64,000 bases of DNA from Oscillospiraceae bacterium (GCA_017536625.1 JAFXGY010000032.1:1-64000), one strand, 5' to 3'. Numbered from the stretch's first letter, positions 42,037-50,402 are shown. Made by a program: numbers and translations. The notes: generated from the letters alone by a model not told the origin.

Positions 42037-42687
42037 TTATATAATTTTCTTTAAAAAATCGGAAAGCTCCGCTTCGCAGGAAAAATCGGATTTTTTTCTG
42101 TCCGCAAGAATTTCCAGCGGATTTTTTCCCGCAACAATGATTCTATCCGAAAGGAAAAAGGCTTCTGCGGGGCTGTGGGTAACCATCAGCACCGTTTTTC
42201 CGGAAAGCTCGGTTCTTATAAGCTCAATAATCTCCGCAGAGGTTTTTATATCAAGCCCCCGAAGCGGTTCATCAAGGAAGAATATCTCTCCGCCAAAGGC
42301 AAGAGATCTTGCTATGGCAAGTCTTCTTTGCATTCCGCCGGAAAGTTCATCAGGATATTTTTCCGCATCCGCTGCCAGGCCAACTTTTTCAAGATACTCC
42401 ATCGCAGCGTCCTTTTTTATGTTTACGGCCATCATATTTTCGATGGCCGTTGCCCATGGTAGCAGCCTGTCTTCCTGGAAAACAAAAGAGGCTTTTTTTG
42501 AGCACGGAAGGCTTATTTTTCCGCTCTGTGGTTTAAGGAACCTTGCCGCAAGTTCAAGAACGGTTGTTTTTCCAAAGCCGGAAGGTCCGAGAATTGCGGT
42601 TGTTTTGCCTTCCTCGATGCTGAAAGTAAAATTTTCGAGCACCGTTTTCTTATCGTACGAGAAGCAGACATTTTCAAAATCAAGCAT
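42037..42687 (-). CDS. ABC transporter ATPase, SsuB/TauB-like
   Basis: A 216-residue ATPase of the nitrate/sulfonate/taurine-type importer family. Walker A GPSGFGKTT at residues 34-42, Q-loop FVFQEDRLLPW, signature LSGGMQRRLAIARSLA, Walker B EIFFLDEPLRGLD and the switch histidine in MVTHSPAEAF are intact. FQEDRLLPW is characteristic of this family. It overlaps the permease gene by 8 bases. Confidence 0.93.
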   Translation of the reverse strand: MLDFENVCFSYDKKTVLENFTFSIEEGKTTAILGPSGFGKTTVLELAARFLKPQSGKISLPCSKKASFVFQEDRLLPWATAIENMMAVNIKKDAAMEYLEKVGLAADAEKYPDELSGGMQRRLAIARSLAFGGEIFFLDEPLRGLDIKTSAEIIELIRTELSGKTVLMVTHSPAEAFFLSDRIIVAGKNPLEILADRKKSDFSCEAELSDFLKKII

Positions 42688-43420
42688 TTTTTCTGCCTCC
42701 CCCCGAAGTAATTCCGATTATAAGCTTTTCGAGCACGATGCTGAGCACAACAACAGCCGCAGTCCAGGCAAAGGTATCCACCGTTTCAAAAGTTATCTTC
42801 GATTCATGAAGCGCGGAACCTATGGAATCCCTATAAGGACAGATAACTTCCGCCGCAATGCCTGCCTTCCATGCCATTCCGACCGCACTGTTGAGGGCTG
42901 CGACGAAATAGGGCTTTACGGAAGGAAGTTTTATTCTCATGAAAACTTCCGCTCTGCTCAGCCCAAAGGCCTTCCCCATTTGGATAAGGTCCTTATCGAC
43001 GGAAAGTATGCCTTTTTCGGTATTTGCCCAGACAGTCGGCAAAACTATGAGCACGGCTGTGAATATCGGCACGTTTTCCACGCTGAGCCAGAGTATTGCA
43101 AGTATGATAAATGAAGCAATCGGGGTTGCTTTTATGATATGTAATGCGGGTGCGAAGAGCATTTTGAGAAACCGCGAACCGGATGTGAGCACCGCGAGCA
43201 CCGCTCCGAGCAGAGTTCCGATCAAAAGACCCGAAAGCACCCTTAAAAGCGAAGTTGCAATCGAAAGCCAGAAGCTTTTTTCGGTGCAGAATTCAAAAAG
43301 CCTTTCAAAAACTGCTAATGGCGACGGAACAAGAATGCTTTGCCCGACGGATAAATAAACAATTTGCCAGACGAGAAGCCAGAAAAGGGTGATTACCAAA
43401 GTCAGACCTGCTTTTTTCAA
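42680..43420 (-). CDS. ABC transporter permease, SsuC/TauC-like
   Basis: A 246-residue membrane protein with six helices. The coupling loop reads EVFMRIKLPSVKPYFVAALN with GLSR before it, the EAA motif of binding-protein-dependent permeases. VPSPLAVFERLFE is the usual N-terminal periplasmic segment of this family. Start is TTG 43420, preceded by AAAGGAGG at 11 bases. Confidence 0.9.
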   Translation of the reverse strand: MKKAGLTLVITLFWLLVWQIVYLSVGQSILVPSPLAVFERLFEFCTEKSFWLSIATSLLRVLSGLLIGTLLGAVLAVLTSGSRFLKMLFAPALHIIKATPIASFIILAILWLSVENVPIFTAVLIVLPTVWANTEKGILSVDKDLIQMGKAFGLSRAEVFMRIKLPSVKPYFVAALNSAVGMAWKAGIAAEVICPYRDSIGSALHESKITFETVDTFAWTAAVVVLSIVLEKLIIGITSGGGRKNA

Positions 43421-43460
43421 TTTTTCCGCCGCCTCCTTTCATCAAAATCCTAAAAACAAA

Positions 43461-44492
43461 TCAGTTATAAAAATCTTCCGCGGGCATTTTTCCGCCGATG
43501 GAAGCGGGGTTTGCTTCACTGAGCACGGCGAGGAAGTTTTCGAGCACGGATTTATATTCATCGCCGGTAAGCCAGACTATATTACAGCGGGGAATAGCAT
43601 TTTCTGCAACCGCTGCGGCGGCAATGCCGTATTTTTCGATAAGAGCACCCGCAGATGCAGGTTCGGAATTGGTGAATTCGATGCTCATGCCGTAATCTTT
43701 GACAAATTCGGCAACAGCTTCGGGGTTTTCGTCAAGGAATTCTTTGCGAACAGCGATTCCGCCCATGGTAAGAACTCCGCCGGTAAGGTTTTCCCACTCA
43801 TTTGCAAGGTTAAGGGCAACGCGCAAATCGGCATTTTTGCCCATTACGTTGGTAACAAAAGGCTCCGGAAGCATGACTATATCATATTCTCCGGTTATCG
43901 CAAGGGTTGCGGCTTCGGTATGTTCGCTCGCCCAATAGATTTCTGCGGTTACACCGTTTTCTGCAAGAAGATGATTGAGCACAGCTTCCGCTGTGCTTCC
44001 CTTTCCGGAAGCGAGAATGGTCTTTCCTTCAAGGTCGGCGATGCTCGCAATACTCTCTCCGTTTTCAAGAATATAAAGAACGCCGAGAGTATTTACGCCA
44101 AGGGTAACGATTTTTCCTTCGGTTTTGTTATAAAGTGCTGAAATTGCGTTGGTGGGGAGCGCGGCGATATCAAGATCGCCCTGGATAAGTCTTCCGGTAA
44201 GTTCATCCGCGGCGCCAGCAACGGTGAATTCATATGTATTGAGGGTTGCGCCCTGCTCGTTCTGTTCCATAAGCCATGCAGCGCCCATTCCGGTCGGACC
44301 TTTGAGCACTCCTACGCTTATTTCCGCACCTTCGAATGCAGGTTCTGCGGGTTCTTCCGGTAATTCTTCCGGTTCGGATTCGGAAACAGTGGGGTTTACA
44401 TCTTCCGGTTCAGAAACAGGTTCTTCGTTTGAGCACGCAGCCATGCTCATTACCATAATAATTGCAAGGATAAGGGAAAACAGTTTTTTCAT
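43461..44492 (-). CDS. ABC substrate-binding lipoprotein, SsuA/NMT1-like
   Basis: A 343-residue lipoprotein with lipobox MAAC (Cys20) and acidic linker. ISVGVLKGPTGMGAAWLMEQ, AADELTGRLIQGDLDIAALP and LEGKTILASGKGSTAEAVLN are typical of two-lobed NMT1/SsuA-like receptors in Clostridia. The ligand is not evident; no sulfonate- or thiamine-processing enzyme is near. ATG at 44492 follows GGAGGAAATC; the frame runs 53 codons further upstream into the crp gene end and those codons were rejected. Confidence 0.9.
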   Translation of the reverse strand: MKKLFSLILAIIMVMSMAACSNEEPVSEPEDVNPTVSESEPEELPEEPAEPAFEGAEISVGVLKGPTGMGAAWLMEQNEQGATLNTYEFTVAGAADELTGRLIQGDLDIAALPTNAISALYNKTEGKIVTLGVNTLGVLYILENGESIASIADLEGKTILASGKGSTAEAVLNHLLAENGVTAEIYWASEHTEAATLAITGEYDIVMLPEPFVTNVMGKNADLRVALNLANEWENLTGGVLTMGGIAVRKEFLDENPEAVAEFVKDYGMSIEFTNSEPASAGALIEKYGIAAAAVAENAIPRCNIVWLTGDEYKSVLENFLAVLSEANPASIGGKMPAEDFYN

Positions 44493-44521
44493 AAGATTTC
44501 CTCCATATAAAACCGCCTTTT

Positions 44522-45157
44522 TCAAGGCTTTAATATAACAATTTTTTTGCCTTCCTTCTTTATTTTGCCCTCTTCCGAAAGCTGATCGAAGGCGCGATAG
44601 ACCGAAGCTCTTCCGATTCCCACCATGGAGGCGAGCTTTGAAATTGAACACGGAAGTTCGAATTCTTCTCTTCCGTCGGCCATGCTCAAAATCCAGCGCA
44701 GAAGTTTTTCGTGGCTTTCGCCTTCGGAAAAGGCCGAAAGTTTTTCGTTAAGGAAGTGGATTTTCTTCGAAAGGAGCACCGCATAGGCTTTTGCAAATTC
44801 GGGATATTTTTCAAACGCTTCCTCGATTATCTCCTTTGAAAAAATTGCAATGCGCATGGGGGATTCCGCGGTTATTTCGGAAGGATATTCCGTTTCTTCA
44901 TAAAAAAGAGTGGCCATTCCGAAAACATCGCCTTCATCAAGGCGGTTTATCACCGTTTTATGACCATCAAGGCAAATTTTCGAAACCGTTGCGGAACCTT
45001 TTATTATAAGAAAAAGGCTTCGGCGAAAGCTTTTTTTGGTAAGGAGCTTTTCCCCCTTTTTAAAATTGAGAAAATCCGTACCTTCTTTGATAAAATCCAT
45101 ATCGATTTTTGAAATAAGTTCATTTCTTAAAAGAGCTTCTCTGTCGTTCGCTGTCAT
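44522..45157 (-). CDS. Crp/Fnr-family transcriptional regulator
   Basis: A 211-residue regulator: cyclic-nucleotide-binding-like domain (about 20-120, GEKLLTKKSFRRSLFLIIKG, EGDVFGMATLFYEE) and winged-helix domain whose recognition helix is SISKLASMVGIGRASVYRAF. It lacks the N-terminal cysteines of FNR, so the effector is not oxygen through an iron-sulfur cluster; it may be a metabolite. First gene of the operon with the ABC transporter, 29 bases before the binding protein. A palindrome in its promoter suggests autoregulation. Start at ATG 45157 after GAGGG. Confidence 0.9.
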   Translation of the reverse strand: MTANDREALLRNELISKIDMDFIKEGTDFLNFKKGEKLLTKKSFRRSLFLIIKGSATVSKICLDGHKTVINRLDEGDVFGMATLFYEETEYPSEITAESPMRIAIFSKEIIEEAFEKYPEFAKAYAVLLSKKIHFLNEKLSAFSEGESHEKLLRWILSMADGREEFELPCSISKLASMVGIGRASVYRAFDQLSEEGKIKKEGKKIVILKP

Positions 45158-45172
45158 AATATCCCTCGTTTC

Positions 45173-45188
45173 TGTATCAAATGATACA
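45173..45188. promoter_or_regulatory. Perfect palindrome at crp promoter, candidate Crp-family operator
   Basis: TGTATCAAATGATACA has 7-bp arms around two bases and contains the -10 box. Size and symmetry fit a Crp/Fnr dimer site, and the location predicts repression. Confidence 0.6.
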
Positions 45189-45209
45189 ACATTTTGGCGC
45201 ATTTGTCAA
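45181..45209 (-). promoter_or_regulatory. Promoter of the crp-ABC operon
   Basis: Minus-strand TTGACA (45204-45209), 17 bases, TATCAT (45181-45186). Confidence 0.78.
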
Positions 45210-45231
45210 TATATTAACAGTAATGAAATAA

Positions 45232-45261
45232 AAAAACAGGGCGGAAGTTTTTTTCCGCCCC
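45232..45261 (-). terminator. Terminator after GNAT gene 45271
   Basis: GGGCGGAA and TTCCGCCC pair; on the minus strand TGTTTTTTT follows. It stands only 23 bases from the crp promoter. Confidence 0.85.
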
Positions 45262-45270
45262 GATGATGAT

Positions 45271-46020
45271 TTATCTTGTTTCGTGCATTCCGAGGAATTC
45301 GTCGTCCCTGGGTCTTGATTGGATCTGGCTCCAGCAGGGGAAAAATCCTGCATTGGAACCGGTATTCGGAGAAATATTCCTCGAAAAAACTCCGCCGTAA
45401 TAAGGAATTTTTCCTTTTTCAAGAACCGCATCTTTGATAAGCCCAAGGATATTTTCCGCGGCGCATCCGAATCTTTCTTCCGGTGCGACGCCGATACTTA
45501 CCTTCCAAAGGTCTTCGCTTTCTTCAAATGCCGCTGCCATTGCGACGGTTTTTCCGTTCTTTTTTGCGGCAATTACGATTTTTATGGGGCCGTGGCTTTC
45601 AAGGTCGAAAACATCTTTTGCAACAGCTTCATTTTTGAAGCGGTCGAACCCAGATTCGATGGTTTCGGTTTCGAATTTCGGTTCGGTTTTTGCCCTCGAA
45701 ACATCCGGTACAAAATATTCATGGATGTTATCGACGTTGTGACCGTGAAGATAGAGAATCTCGCTGAGCATGATGAGAGAATTGGTTTCGAAAATCCATT
45801 CCGGGTCTTTCCCCTCAAAAATTCTGCGAAGGTCGGAAACCAAACCGGGCTCTGCGCAAAAAATTCCCGCTCCGCCGAAGAAAACCGCCCTCATAGCTCT
45901 TTTATCGTTTGCTTTTCCTTCGGTAACAAGAAGATTTCCGTAATCGAAGTCGCTTTCTTTGCAGTTATAATCCTTTGCAAGCTGTTTTCTTACAATTTTT
46001 GTAACGTCGTATGCATCCAT
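45271..46020 (-). CDS. GNAT-fold acetyltransferase-like protein
   Basis: A 249-residue protein. The C-terminal half has IKIVIAAKKNGKTVAMAAAF and VSIGVAPEERFGCAAENILG, the strand-turn and acetyl-CoA loop of GNAT enzymes, although the usual Q/RxxGxG/A reads RFGCAA. The N-terminal 110 residues are a separate domain with FFGGAGIFCAEPGL. The likely substrate is unknown. GGGAGGCC precedes the ATG. Confidence 0.8.
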   Translation of the reverse strand: MDAYDVTKIVRKQLAKDYNCKESDFDYGNLLVTEGKANDKRAMRAVFFGGAGIFCAEPGLVSDLRRIFEGKDPEWIFETNSLIMLSEILYLHGHNVDNIHEYFVPDVSRAKTEPKFETETIESGFDRFKNEAVAKDVFDLESHGPIKIVIAAKKNGKTVAMAAAFEESEDLWKVSIGVAPEERFGCAAENILGLIKDAVLEKGKIPYYGGVFSRNISPNTGSNAGFFPCWSQIQSRPRDDEFLGMHETR

Positions 46021-46066
46021 AAAAAAGGCCTCCCTGGTTTACATAATGTATATTTTCGGCATAATA

Positions 46067-47218
46067 TTACATATTATCAATAAATTCCGCTATTTTTTCT
46101 TCGCTTCCGGTGCAGCTTCCCTGAACCAGTTCGGGTTTGCCGCCTCCCCTTCCGCTGAATTCTGCGTTTATTTCCTTTGCTATTGCGGAACAATTTTCGG
46201 TTTTTGAAGCGACGGCATATTTGAAATTTTCGCCTTCGCCGTTAAAAACCGCGGCAATTTTGAAATTTTCCGCAAGAACAAGGCAGTATCTTCTAAGCTC
46301 ATCCGGGGAAAGTTCTTTTTCGAAAACGCAGATTTTTTCGCCTTTGCCGAGCTTTTCCGCCTTCAGGGCGAAAAGTTCCTTTTTAAGCGAGGATTCATAG
46401 ATTTTATGTTCGGTTATCTCGTTTTCAAGACGCTTTACCGCGGCACAGATTTCATCCGGCTTTACGGAAAGGCTGTTTGTTACCGAAAGAACATTTCTGT
46501 TCTTCCGCTGATAATCCGCAAAAGCCCGTTTTCCGCAAAGCATAAAAAGGCGCGTTCCGCCTTTATAATTTTGGAACGAGGTTATCTTTATTATACCGAT
46601 TTCTCCGGTTTTTTCAACATGTGTTCCGCAGCAGGCGCAGATATCGTATCCCGGGACGGTTACTATGCGGACTTTTCCTTCAAGCTTTTTTTTGCTTCGG
46701 TAAGGAAGAACTTCAAGTTCCTCTTTTGAAGGGTAGGTTATTTCTATCGGAAGATTTTTATAAACCGCTTCGTTCGCTTCGTTTTCAATTTCGGCGACCT
46801 GTTCTTCGTTCAGCTGAACATCAAGGTCGATGCTTGTTTCTTCTGTTCCGAGATGGAAGCCGACGTTAGTTGCGCCGAATTTTGAATGGGCGATTCCGGA
46901 AAAAATATGTTCTCCGCTGTGCTGCTGCATAAAATCGAACCTGCGGAGCCAATCTATTTTTCCCTTCACCGTTTCGCCCTCGGGCAGAGCTTTTGAAAGG
47001 AAGTGATGGATCATTCCCTCTTTATCTTCCTGAACATCAAAAACCTCTGCGGTTCCAAGGGTTCCTTTATCCGGGAACTGCCCGCCGCCTTCCGGAAAAA
47101 AGGCGGTGGAATCGAGAACGGTATCGAAGCCTTTTTCCGTTTCTTTGCAGGAAAGAACCTTTGCTTCGAATTCTGTGAGATAAGCATTTTCGTCAAAAAG
47201 GCGTTTTGTTGGAAGCAT
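46067..47218 (-). CDS. Alanyl-tRNA editing protein AlaX, long form
   Basis: A 383-residue stand-alone editing enzyme that hydrolyses mischarged Ser- or Gly-tRNA-Ala. FFPEGGGQFPDKGTL is the AlaRS-type second-half N motif; zinc ligands are in MQQHSGEHIFSGIA (HxxxH) and CACCGTHV (CxxxH). A coiled region around 265-290 leads to a DHHA1-like C-terminal domain ending GRGGGKPELVQGSC, which marks the long AlaX type. AAGGAAGG precedes the ATG. Divergent from the SDR gene with abutting -35 boxes. Confidence 0.93.
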   Translation of the reverse strand: MLPTKRLFDENAYLTEFEAKVLSCKETEKGFDTVLDSTAFFPEGGGQFPDKGTLGTAEVFDVQEDKEGMIHHFLSKALPEGETVKGKIDWLRRFDFMQQHSGEHIFSGIAHSKFGATNVGFHLGTEETSIDLDVQLNEEQVAEIENEANEAVYKNLPIEITYPSKEELEVLPYRSKKKLEGKVRIVTVPGYDICACCGTHVEKTGEIGIIKITSFQNYKGGTRLFMLCGKRAFADYQRKNRNVLSVTNSLSVKPDEICAAVKRLENEITEHKIYESSLKKELFALKAEKLGKGEKICVFEKELSPDELRRYCLVLAENFKIAAVFNGEGENFKYAVASKTENCSAIAKEINAEFSGRGGGKPELVQGSCTGSEEKIAEFIDNM

Positions 47219-47249
47219 ATAAAAAACCTTCCTTTCTCTTTATAAAAAG

Positions 47250-47278
47250 AGTATAGCATTATTTTGCAAAAATAACAA
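47250..47278 (-). promoter_or_regulatory. Promoter for AlaX
   Basis: Minus-strand TTGTTA (47273-47278), 17 bases, TATACT (47250-47255). Confidence 0.65.
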
Positions 47279-47307
47279 TTGTAAAAAACTTATTGCTGTG
47301 TTATTAT
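47279..47307 (+). promoter_or_regulatory. Promoter for SDR gene
   Basis: TTGTAA (47279-47284), 17 bases, TATTAT (47302-47307). Its -35 box directly abuts that of the AlaX promoter. Confidence 0.6.
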
Positions 47308-47339
47308 ATATATCAGTATTATGGCGAGGAGGCGTTTTT

Positions 47340-48059
47340 TTGCGGAAGGTTGTTCTTGTGACCGGCGGAAGCCGCGGCATTGGGAAAGCGATTTGCGAAA
47401 AATTCGCCGCGGAAGGCTATTCCGTCGCCGTAAACTTTGAAAAAAGCGAAGAGAAAGCCAAAGCCCTTGCTGAAAAAATCGGCGGAAAGGCTTTTTGCGC
47501 GGATGTTTCGGATTACGGTGCCGTTTGCGCCATGTTCGATGAAATCGAAAAGGAACTTGGCGAAGTTTCCGTCCTTATCAACAACGCGGCCATTTCCACC
47601 TTCGGGCTTTTCCAGGATTGCAGTGACGAGGAGTGGGAACGCATCTTCGGGGTGAACGTCAAAGGCGTTTTCAACTGTTCAAAGCGCGCTCTTCCCAATA
47701 TGCTGAAAATCCAAAGCGGCTCCATAGTCAATATTTCGTCCATCTGGGGCATTACCGGCGGAAGCTGTGAAACACATTATTCCGCAACAAAAGCCGCTGT
47801 AATCGGCTATACAAAGGCTATGGCAAAGGAATTCGGGCCTTCCGGCATAAGGGTGAACTGCATTGCCCCCGGCGCAGTTGATACGGAAATGAATTCCCGG
47901 TTCAGCAAGGAAGATATGGAAGCTGTTGCGGAAGAATCCGCCCTTGGATATATCGGAAAACCGGAAGAAATTGCCGAAGCGGTCTTCTTCGCCGCAAGCG
48001 AAAAAGCTTCTTATATGACCGGTGCCGTCATAAACGTGAACGGCGGTTCTGTCATTTAA
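47340..48059 (+). CDS. Short-chain dehydrogenase/reductase, FabG-like
   Basis: A 239-residue NAD(P)H oxidoreductase. The cofactor motif TGGSRGIGKA is at residues 8-17, NNAA near 84, and the catalytic Ser-Tyr-Lys set in NISSIWG and HYSATKAAV. The C-terminal YMTGAVINVNGG is typical of FabG-type 3-oxoacyl-ACP reductases, but many SDRs with other substrates share it. TTG at 47340 is chosen because GAGGAGG lies 8 bases upstream and the SDR fold begins at once; the ATG further up adds a non-homologous stretch. It leads an operon with a BlaI-like regulator and a FakA-C-like protein. Confidence 0.9.
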   Translation: MRKVVLVTGGSRGIGKAICEKFAAEGYSVAVNFEKSEEKAKALAEKIGGKAFCADVSDYGAVCAMFDEIEKELGEVSVLINNAAISTFGLFQDCSDEEWERIFGVNVKGVFNCSKRALPNMLKIQSGSIVNISSIWGITGGSCETHYSATKAAVIGYTKAMAKEFGPSGIRVNCIAPGAVDTEMNSRFSKEDMEAVAEESALGYIGKPEEIAEAVFFAASEKASYMTGAVINVNGGSVI

Positions 48060-48090
48060 AACAACAAATTACTTTACGGAGGAATTATAT

Positions 48091-48582
48091 ATGATCAAAC
48101 TTACCGGAACTCAGCGTGAGCTGATGGAAATTCTTTGGGAAAACGGTTCCATGACACTTCATGCGCTGACCAGAGCTGCCATTGGCAACCAGGTAACTCC
48201 CGCAAAAATCGAATCCGTTCGCCAGGTTCTTCTTCAGATGGTAACCAAAAAGGCCGTCAGCGAGGATAACAGCGTTTCTCCCAAGCTTTATTCTCCCCTT
48301 GTTGGAAGAGATGAAGTCGGTTTTGAATCCGGTTTTCTTGACGCTGCAAGATCTGAAGGCGGAGCTATCCTTAATGCTTTCGCTTCCGGAATGGGTACCA
48401 TCGGAATAGGTTCTTCCGACGAAAACGAAAGCGATTCCAAACCCCATTTCCGTCCCACCCTTACCGATGAGGAACACAAAGAGGCTATCAAGGAAGTTAT
48501 GGCACAGATTTGCCGTGAGCGTGATGAATATGAAGCACAGAAAGCTGCCGCAAAAGCAGCAGAAGAAAATAAGGAGGACTGA
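48091..48582 (+). CDS. BlaI/MecI-like winged-helix protein
   Basis: A 163-residue protein whose first 75 residues resemble BlaI/MecI/CopY regulators: LTGTQRELMEILWENGSMTL, a helix with VRQVLLQMVTKKAVSE, and the strand KLYSPLVGRDEV. The second half is unusual: Gly/Ser-rich middle and a charged Ala/Glu helix at the C terminus (RERDEYEAQKAAAKAAEENK) in place of the normal dimer helices. Function as repressor is likely but not certain. Confidence 0.72.
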   Translation: MIKLTGTQRELMEILWENGSMTLHALTRAAIGNQVTPAKIESVRQVLLQMVTKKAVSEDNSVSPKLYSPLVGRDEVGFESGFLDAARSEGGAILNAFASGMGTIGIGSSDENESDSKPHFRPTLTDEEHKEAIKEVMAQICRERDEYEAQKAAAKAAEENKED

Positions 48583-48585
48583 TCC

Positions 48586-48843
48586 ATGGAAGAAACCGAA
48601 TACAGATATGACACCCAGCTTCTTATCGAAGGCATCGACCTTGATGAGGACGAAATCCACGATTATCTTATGAACGAAATTCCCGGCGACTGCCTTATTG
48701 TTGTGGGCGACGAAGAACTTATCAAACTTCATTACCACACCAACACCCCCTGGAAGGTTCTTGAATATTGCAGAACCAAGGGCGAAATCTTCGATATCGT
48801 AGTCGAGGATATGGACCGCCAGTCCAGAGGTCTTCAGGGCTGA
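48586..48843 (+). CDS. Stand-alone domain like the C terminus of fatty-acid kinase FakA
   Basis: An 85-residue protein with YDTQLLIEGIDLDEDEIHDY, GDCLIVVGDEELIKLHYHTN and TPWKVLEYCRTKGEIFDIVV. These are the landmarks of the C-terminal domain of FakA/YloV-type DAK2 kinases, where GDSLVVVGDDDLVKVHVHTN-like text recurs. The kinase and middle domains are missing. It follows the BlaI-like gene by three bases. It could bind a FakB-like acyl carrier or regulate the kinase, by inference only. Confidence 0.78.
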   Translation: MEETEYRYDTQLLIEGIDLDEDEIHDYLMNEIPGDCLIVVGDEELIKLHYHTNTPWKVLEYCRTKGEIFDIVVEDMDRQSRGLQG

Positions 48844-48865
48844 TTAATAATATGCAAAAAATTAT

Positions 48866-48894
48866 ACCCGCTCGAAAAGAGCGGGTGTTTTTTT
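48866..48894 (+). terminator. Terminator of the SDR operon
   Basis: ACCCGCTC pairs with GAGCGGGT around GAAAA, followed by eight Ts. Confidence 0.9.
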
Positions 48895-48923
48895 GTTTAA
48901 TCTACCTTTAAGATAATCTGTTT

Positions 48924-48957
48924 ACGGCGGGAGCAAGCCCCCGCCCTACAGTAAAAC
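48924..48957 (+). repeat. R3 repeat copy A
   Basis: CGGCGGGAGCAAGCCCCCGC followed by CCTACAGTAAAAC; the GGCGGG/CCCGCC arms pair. An identical 33-base copy is at 50403-50435. Confidence 0.8.
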
Positions 48958-48968
48958 AGCACAAAACA

Positions 48969-49760
48969 TTAAATTACAATTACCAAGACGCTGAAGGAGT
49001 TGTCATAAAGGTCGTTGGTAAGGGTGATGGTTGCGATGCCGTAATCCTTCGGGGTGATATAAATCTGGGTTTCCTTTTCGGTCCATTCCTTATCGGACCA
49101 TTTGACGTCGATAACGCTGTCATTGGAAACTTCGAAAGTAAAGGTTGCGTAATAGGTTGAGAAAATACGGAGTTCCTGCTTTCCGCTCATGCGGTCGATT
49201 ACCATTATGCCTTTATCCGCGTGGAAGTTTTCTGTGCAATAGCCCCAGCTGTCCTCCGTTTTCATGAAATCGAGCAGTTCAAAAAAGATTTCAGAAGCAT
49301 CCTCGTATAAATCCCTGTCCTCGATAGCGAGAGCAAGTTCTTCGTTCACAAGGGCAAGTTCTTCTTCCAAATCCTCAAGCTCGCTGTCTTTCGCGTCCGC
49401 TTCCCTTTCAAGCTGGGCAAGCCTTATCTGATTGTTCTCTATTTCCCGGCGATATTCGCTGTTCGAGTTCTGAAGAGTCATGGCATAGATGAAAGCAACA
49501 ACGCTTGCGATAAGCGCCACCCCAAGGAGCACCCACGGGACGATTTGGGAAGCTTTCTTTTCCTGCTTGGGAGAAACCGGAGGATTCGGATAGGCATAAT
49601 ACTGCGGCACAGGAGCCTGCTCCGGCGGGTTCTGATAATACTGCTGTGCCGGAGCTTCCGCCTTTGGTTCTGTTTTTTCGAACTGCGCAAGACTGCAGCC
49701 GCAGGCGGTGCAGAAGATGCTGTCTTCCGGAAGGTTTTTTCCGCAATTAGGGCAAATCAT
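48969..49760 (-). CDS. Zinc-ribbon membrane protein with coiled coil
   Basis: A 263-residue protein. An N-terminal zinc ribbon (CPNCGKNL, CTACGCS) is followed by a Pro/Gln/Tyr-rich linker, one membrane helix at about 74-95, a coiled coil of about 55 residues (REIENNQIRLAQLEREADAK onward) and a C-terminal beta domain ending ATITLTNDLYDNSFSVLVIV, perhaps an Ig-like fold. The orientation implies a cytoplasmic ribbon and outside sensor or stalk. It starts one base after the stop of the next gene upstream, which also has a zinc ribbon. Confidence 0.8.
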   Translation of the reverse strand: MICPNCGKNLPEDSIFCTACGCSLAQFEKTEPKAEAPAQQYYQNPPEQAPVPQYYAYPNPPVSPKQEKKASQIVPWVLLGVALIASVVAFIYAMTLQNSNSEYRREIENNQIRLAQLEREADAKDSELEDLEEELALVNEELALAIEDRDLYEDASEIFFELLDFMKTEDSWGYCTENFHADKGIMVIDRMSGKQELRIFSTYYATFTFEVSNDSVIDVKWSDKEWTEKETQIYITPKDYGIATITLTNDLYDNSFSVLVIVI

Positions 49761-49761
49761 T

Positions 49762-50331
49762 TTATATCTCCTCCATTTCTATAACTTCTGTTCCGCATTT
49801 TGGGCAGAACTTATCTTCAATCAAAAGTTTTTCTCCGCATTTGCGGCAGAATTTATATTTCGGCTGTTCAGAAGTATAATCCGGGCAAACCGGCACCGGG
49901 GATTCTGTTTTTTTGCCCCAAAAGCTGCATTTGTTCACAAAGATATGGGCACGGTTTTTATAATAAAAACGGTTTACAAAATACCAGAAAAAATTGACTG
50001 CCGCAGACCACAAATTCTCCCCAACCTCTTCCGGCGCAACAGAAAAAGCCAGAAAAACATTTATAAGAGCTATTACCCCGAATATCAGATGCTGATAAGT
50101 AATAATAGTGCCCGCTTTATCCGAATAATTTTCCAGATGTCTGTGAACTATAAAGAAAAATGCAAAATAGGCAAAAAATATTGCGGAAACGAGGAAAAGA
50201 TAAATATCCATTTCCGGAAGGGCGATTATGAAAAAGAGCCCCGCCAAAAGCAAAAACGGAATTCTTCCGAATCCGTATGTAAAATATCGCTGGAATTCAT
50301 ACCAGCCCATGCCGAGCTTTTTTTCTTCCAT
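49762..50331 (-). CDS. Membrane protein with C-terminal zinc ribbon
   Basis: A 189-residue protein with four hydrophobic helices between about 20 and 120 and a C-terminal zinc ribbon (CRKCGEKL, CPKCGTEV). It carries no motif of a known transporter. Paired ribbons in this and the downstream gene suggest the two proteins interact at the inner face of the membrane (inference). Confidence 0.78.
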   Translation of the reverse strand: MEEKKLGMGWYEFQRYFTYGFGRIPFLLLAGLFFIIALPEMDIYLFLVSAIFFAYFAFFFIVHRHLENYSDKAGTIITYQHLIFGVIALINVFLAFSVAPEEVGENLWSAAVNFFWYFVNRFYYKNRAHIFVNKCSFWGKKTESPVPVCPDYTSEQPKYKFCRKCGEKLLIEDKFCPKCGTEVIEMEEI

Positions 50332-50362
50332 AAAATCACCCTTTTAGCCGTTTTATGGCTTT

Positions 50363-50391
50363 ATTTTAGCACCGATTTTCGTATATTGCAA
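50363..50391 (-). promoter_or_regulatory. Promoter of zinc-ribbon pair
   Basis: Minus-strand TTGCAA (50386-50391), 17 bases, TAAAAT (50363-50368). Confidence 0.65.
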
Positions 50392-50402
50392 CAATGCTTT
50401 TT

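Noticed and set aside
43461-44651. 396-residue version of the ABC binding protein
   Set aside because: The extra 53 residues precede a perfect lipoprotein leader with its own ribosome binding site and overlap the crp gene end.
48085-48738. 217-codon antisense frame over the BlaI-like and FakA-C-like genes
   Set aside because: Both plus-strand genes have binding sites and recognisable domains; the antisense frame has neither.
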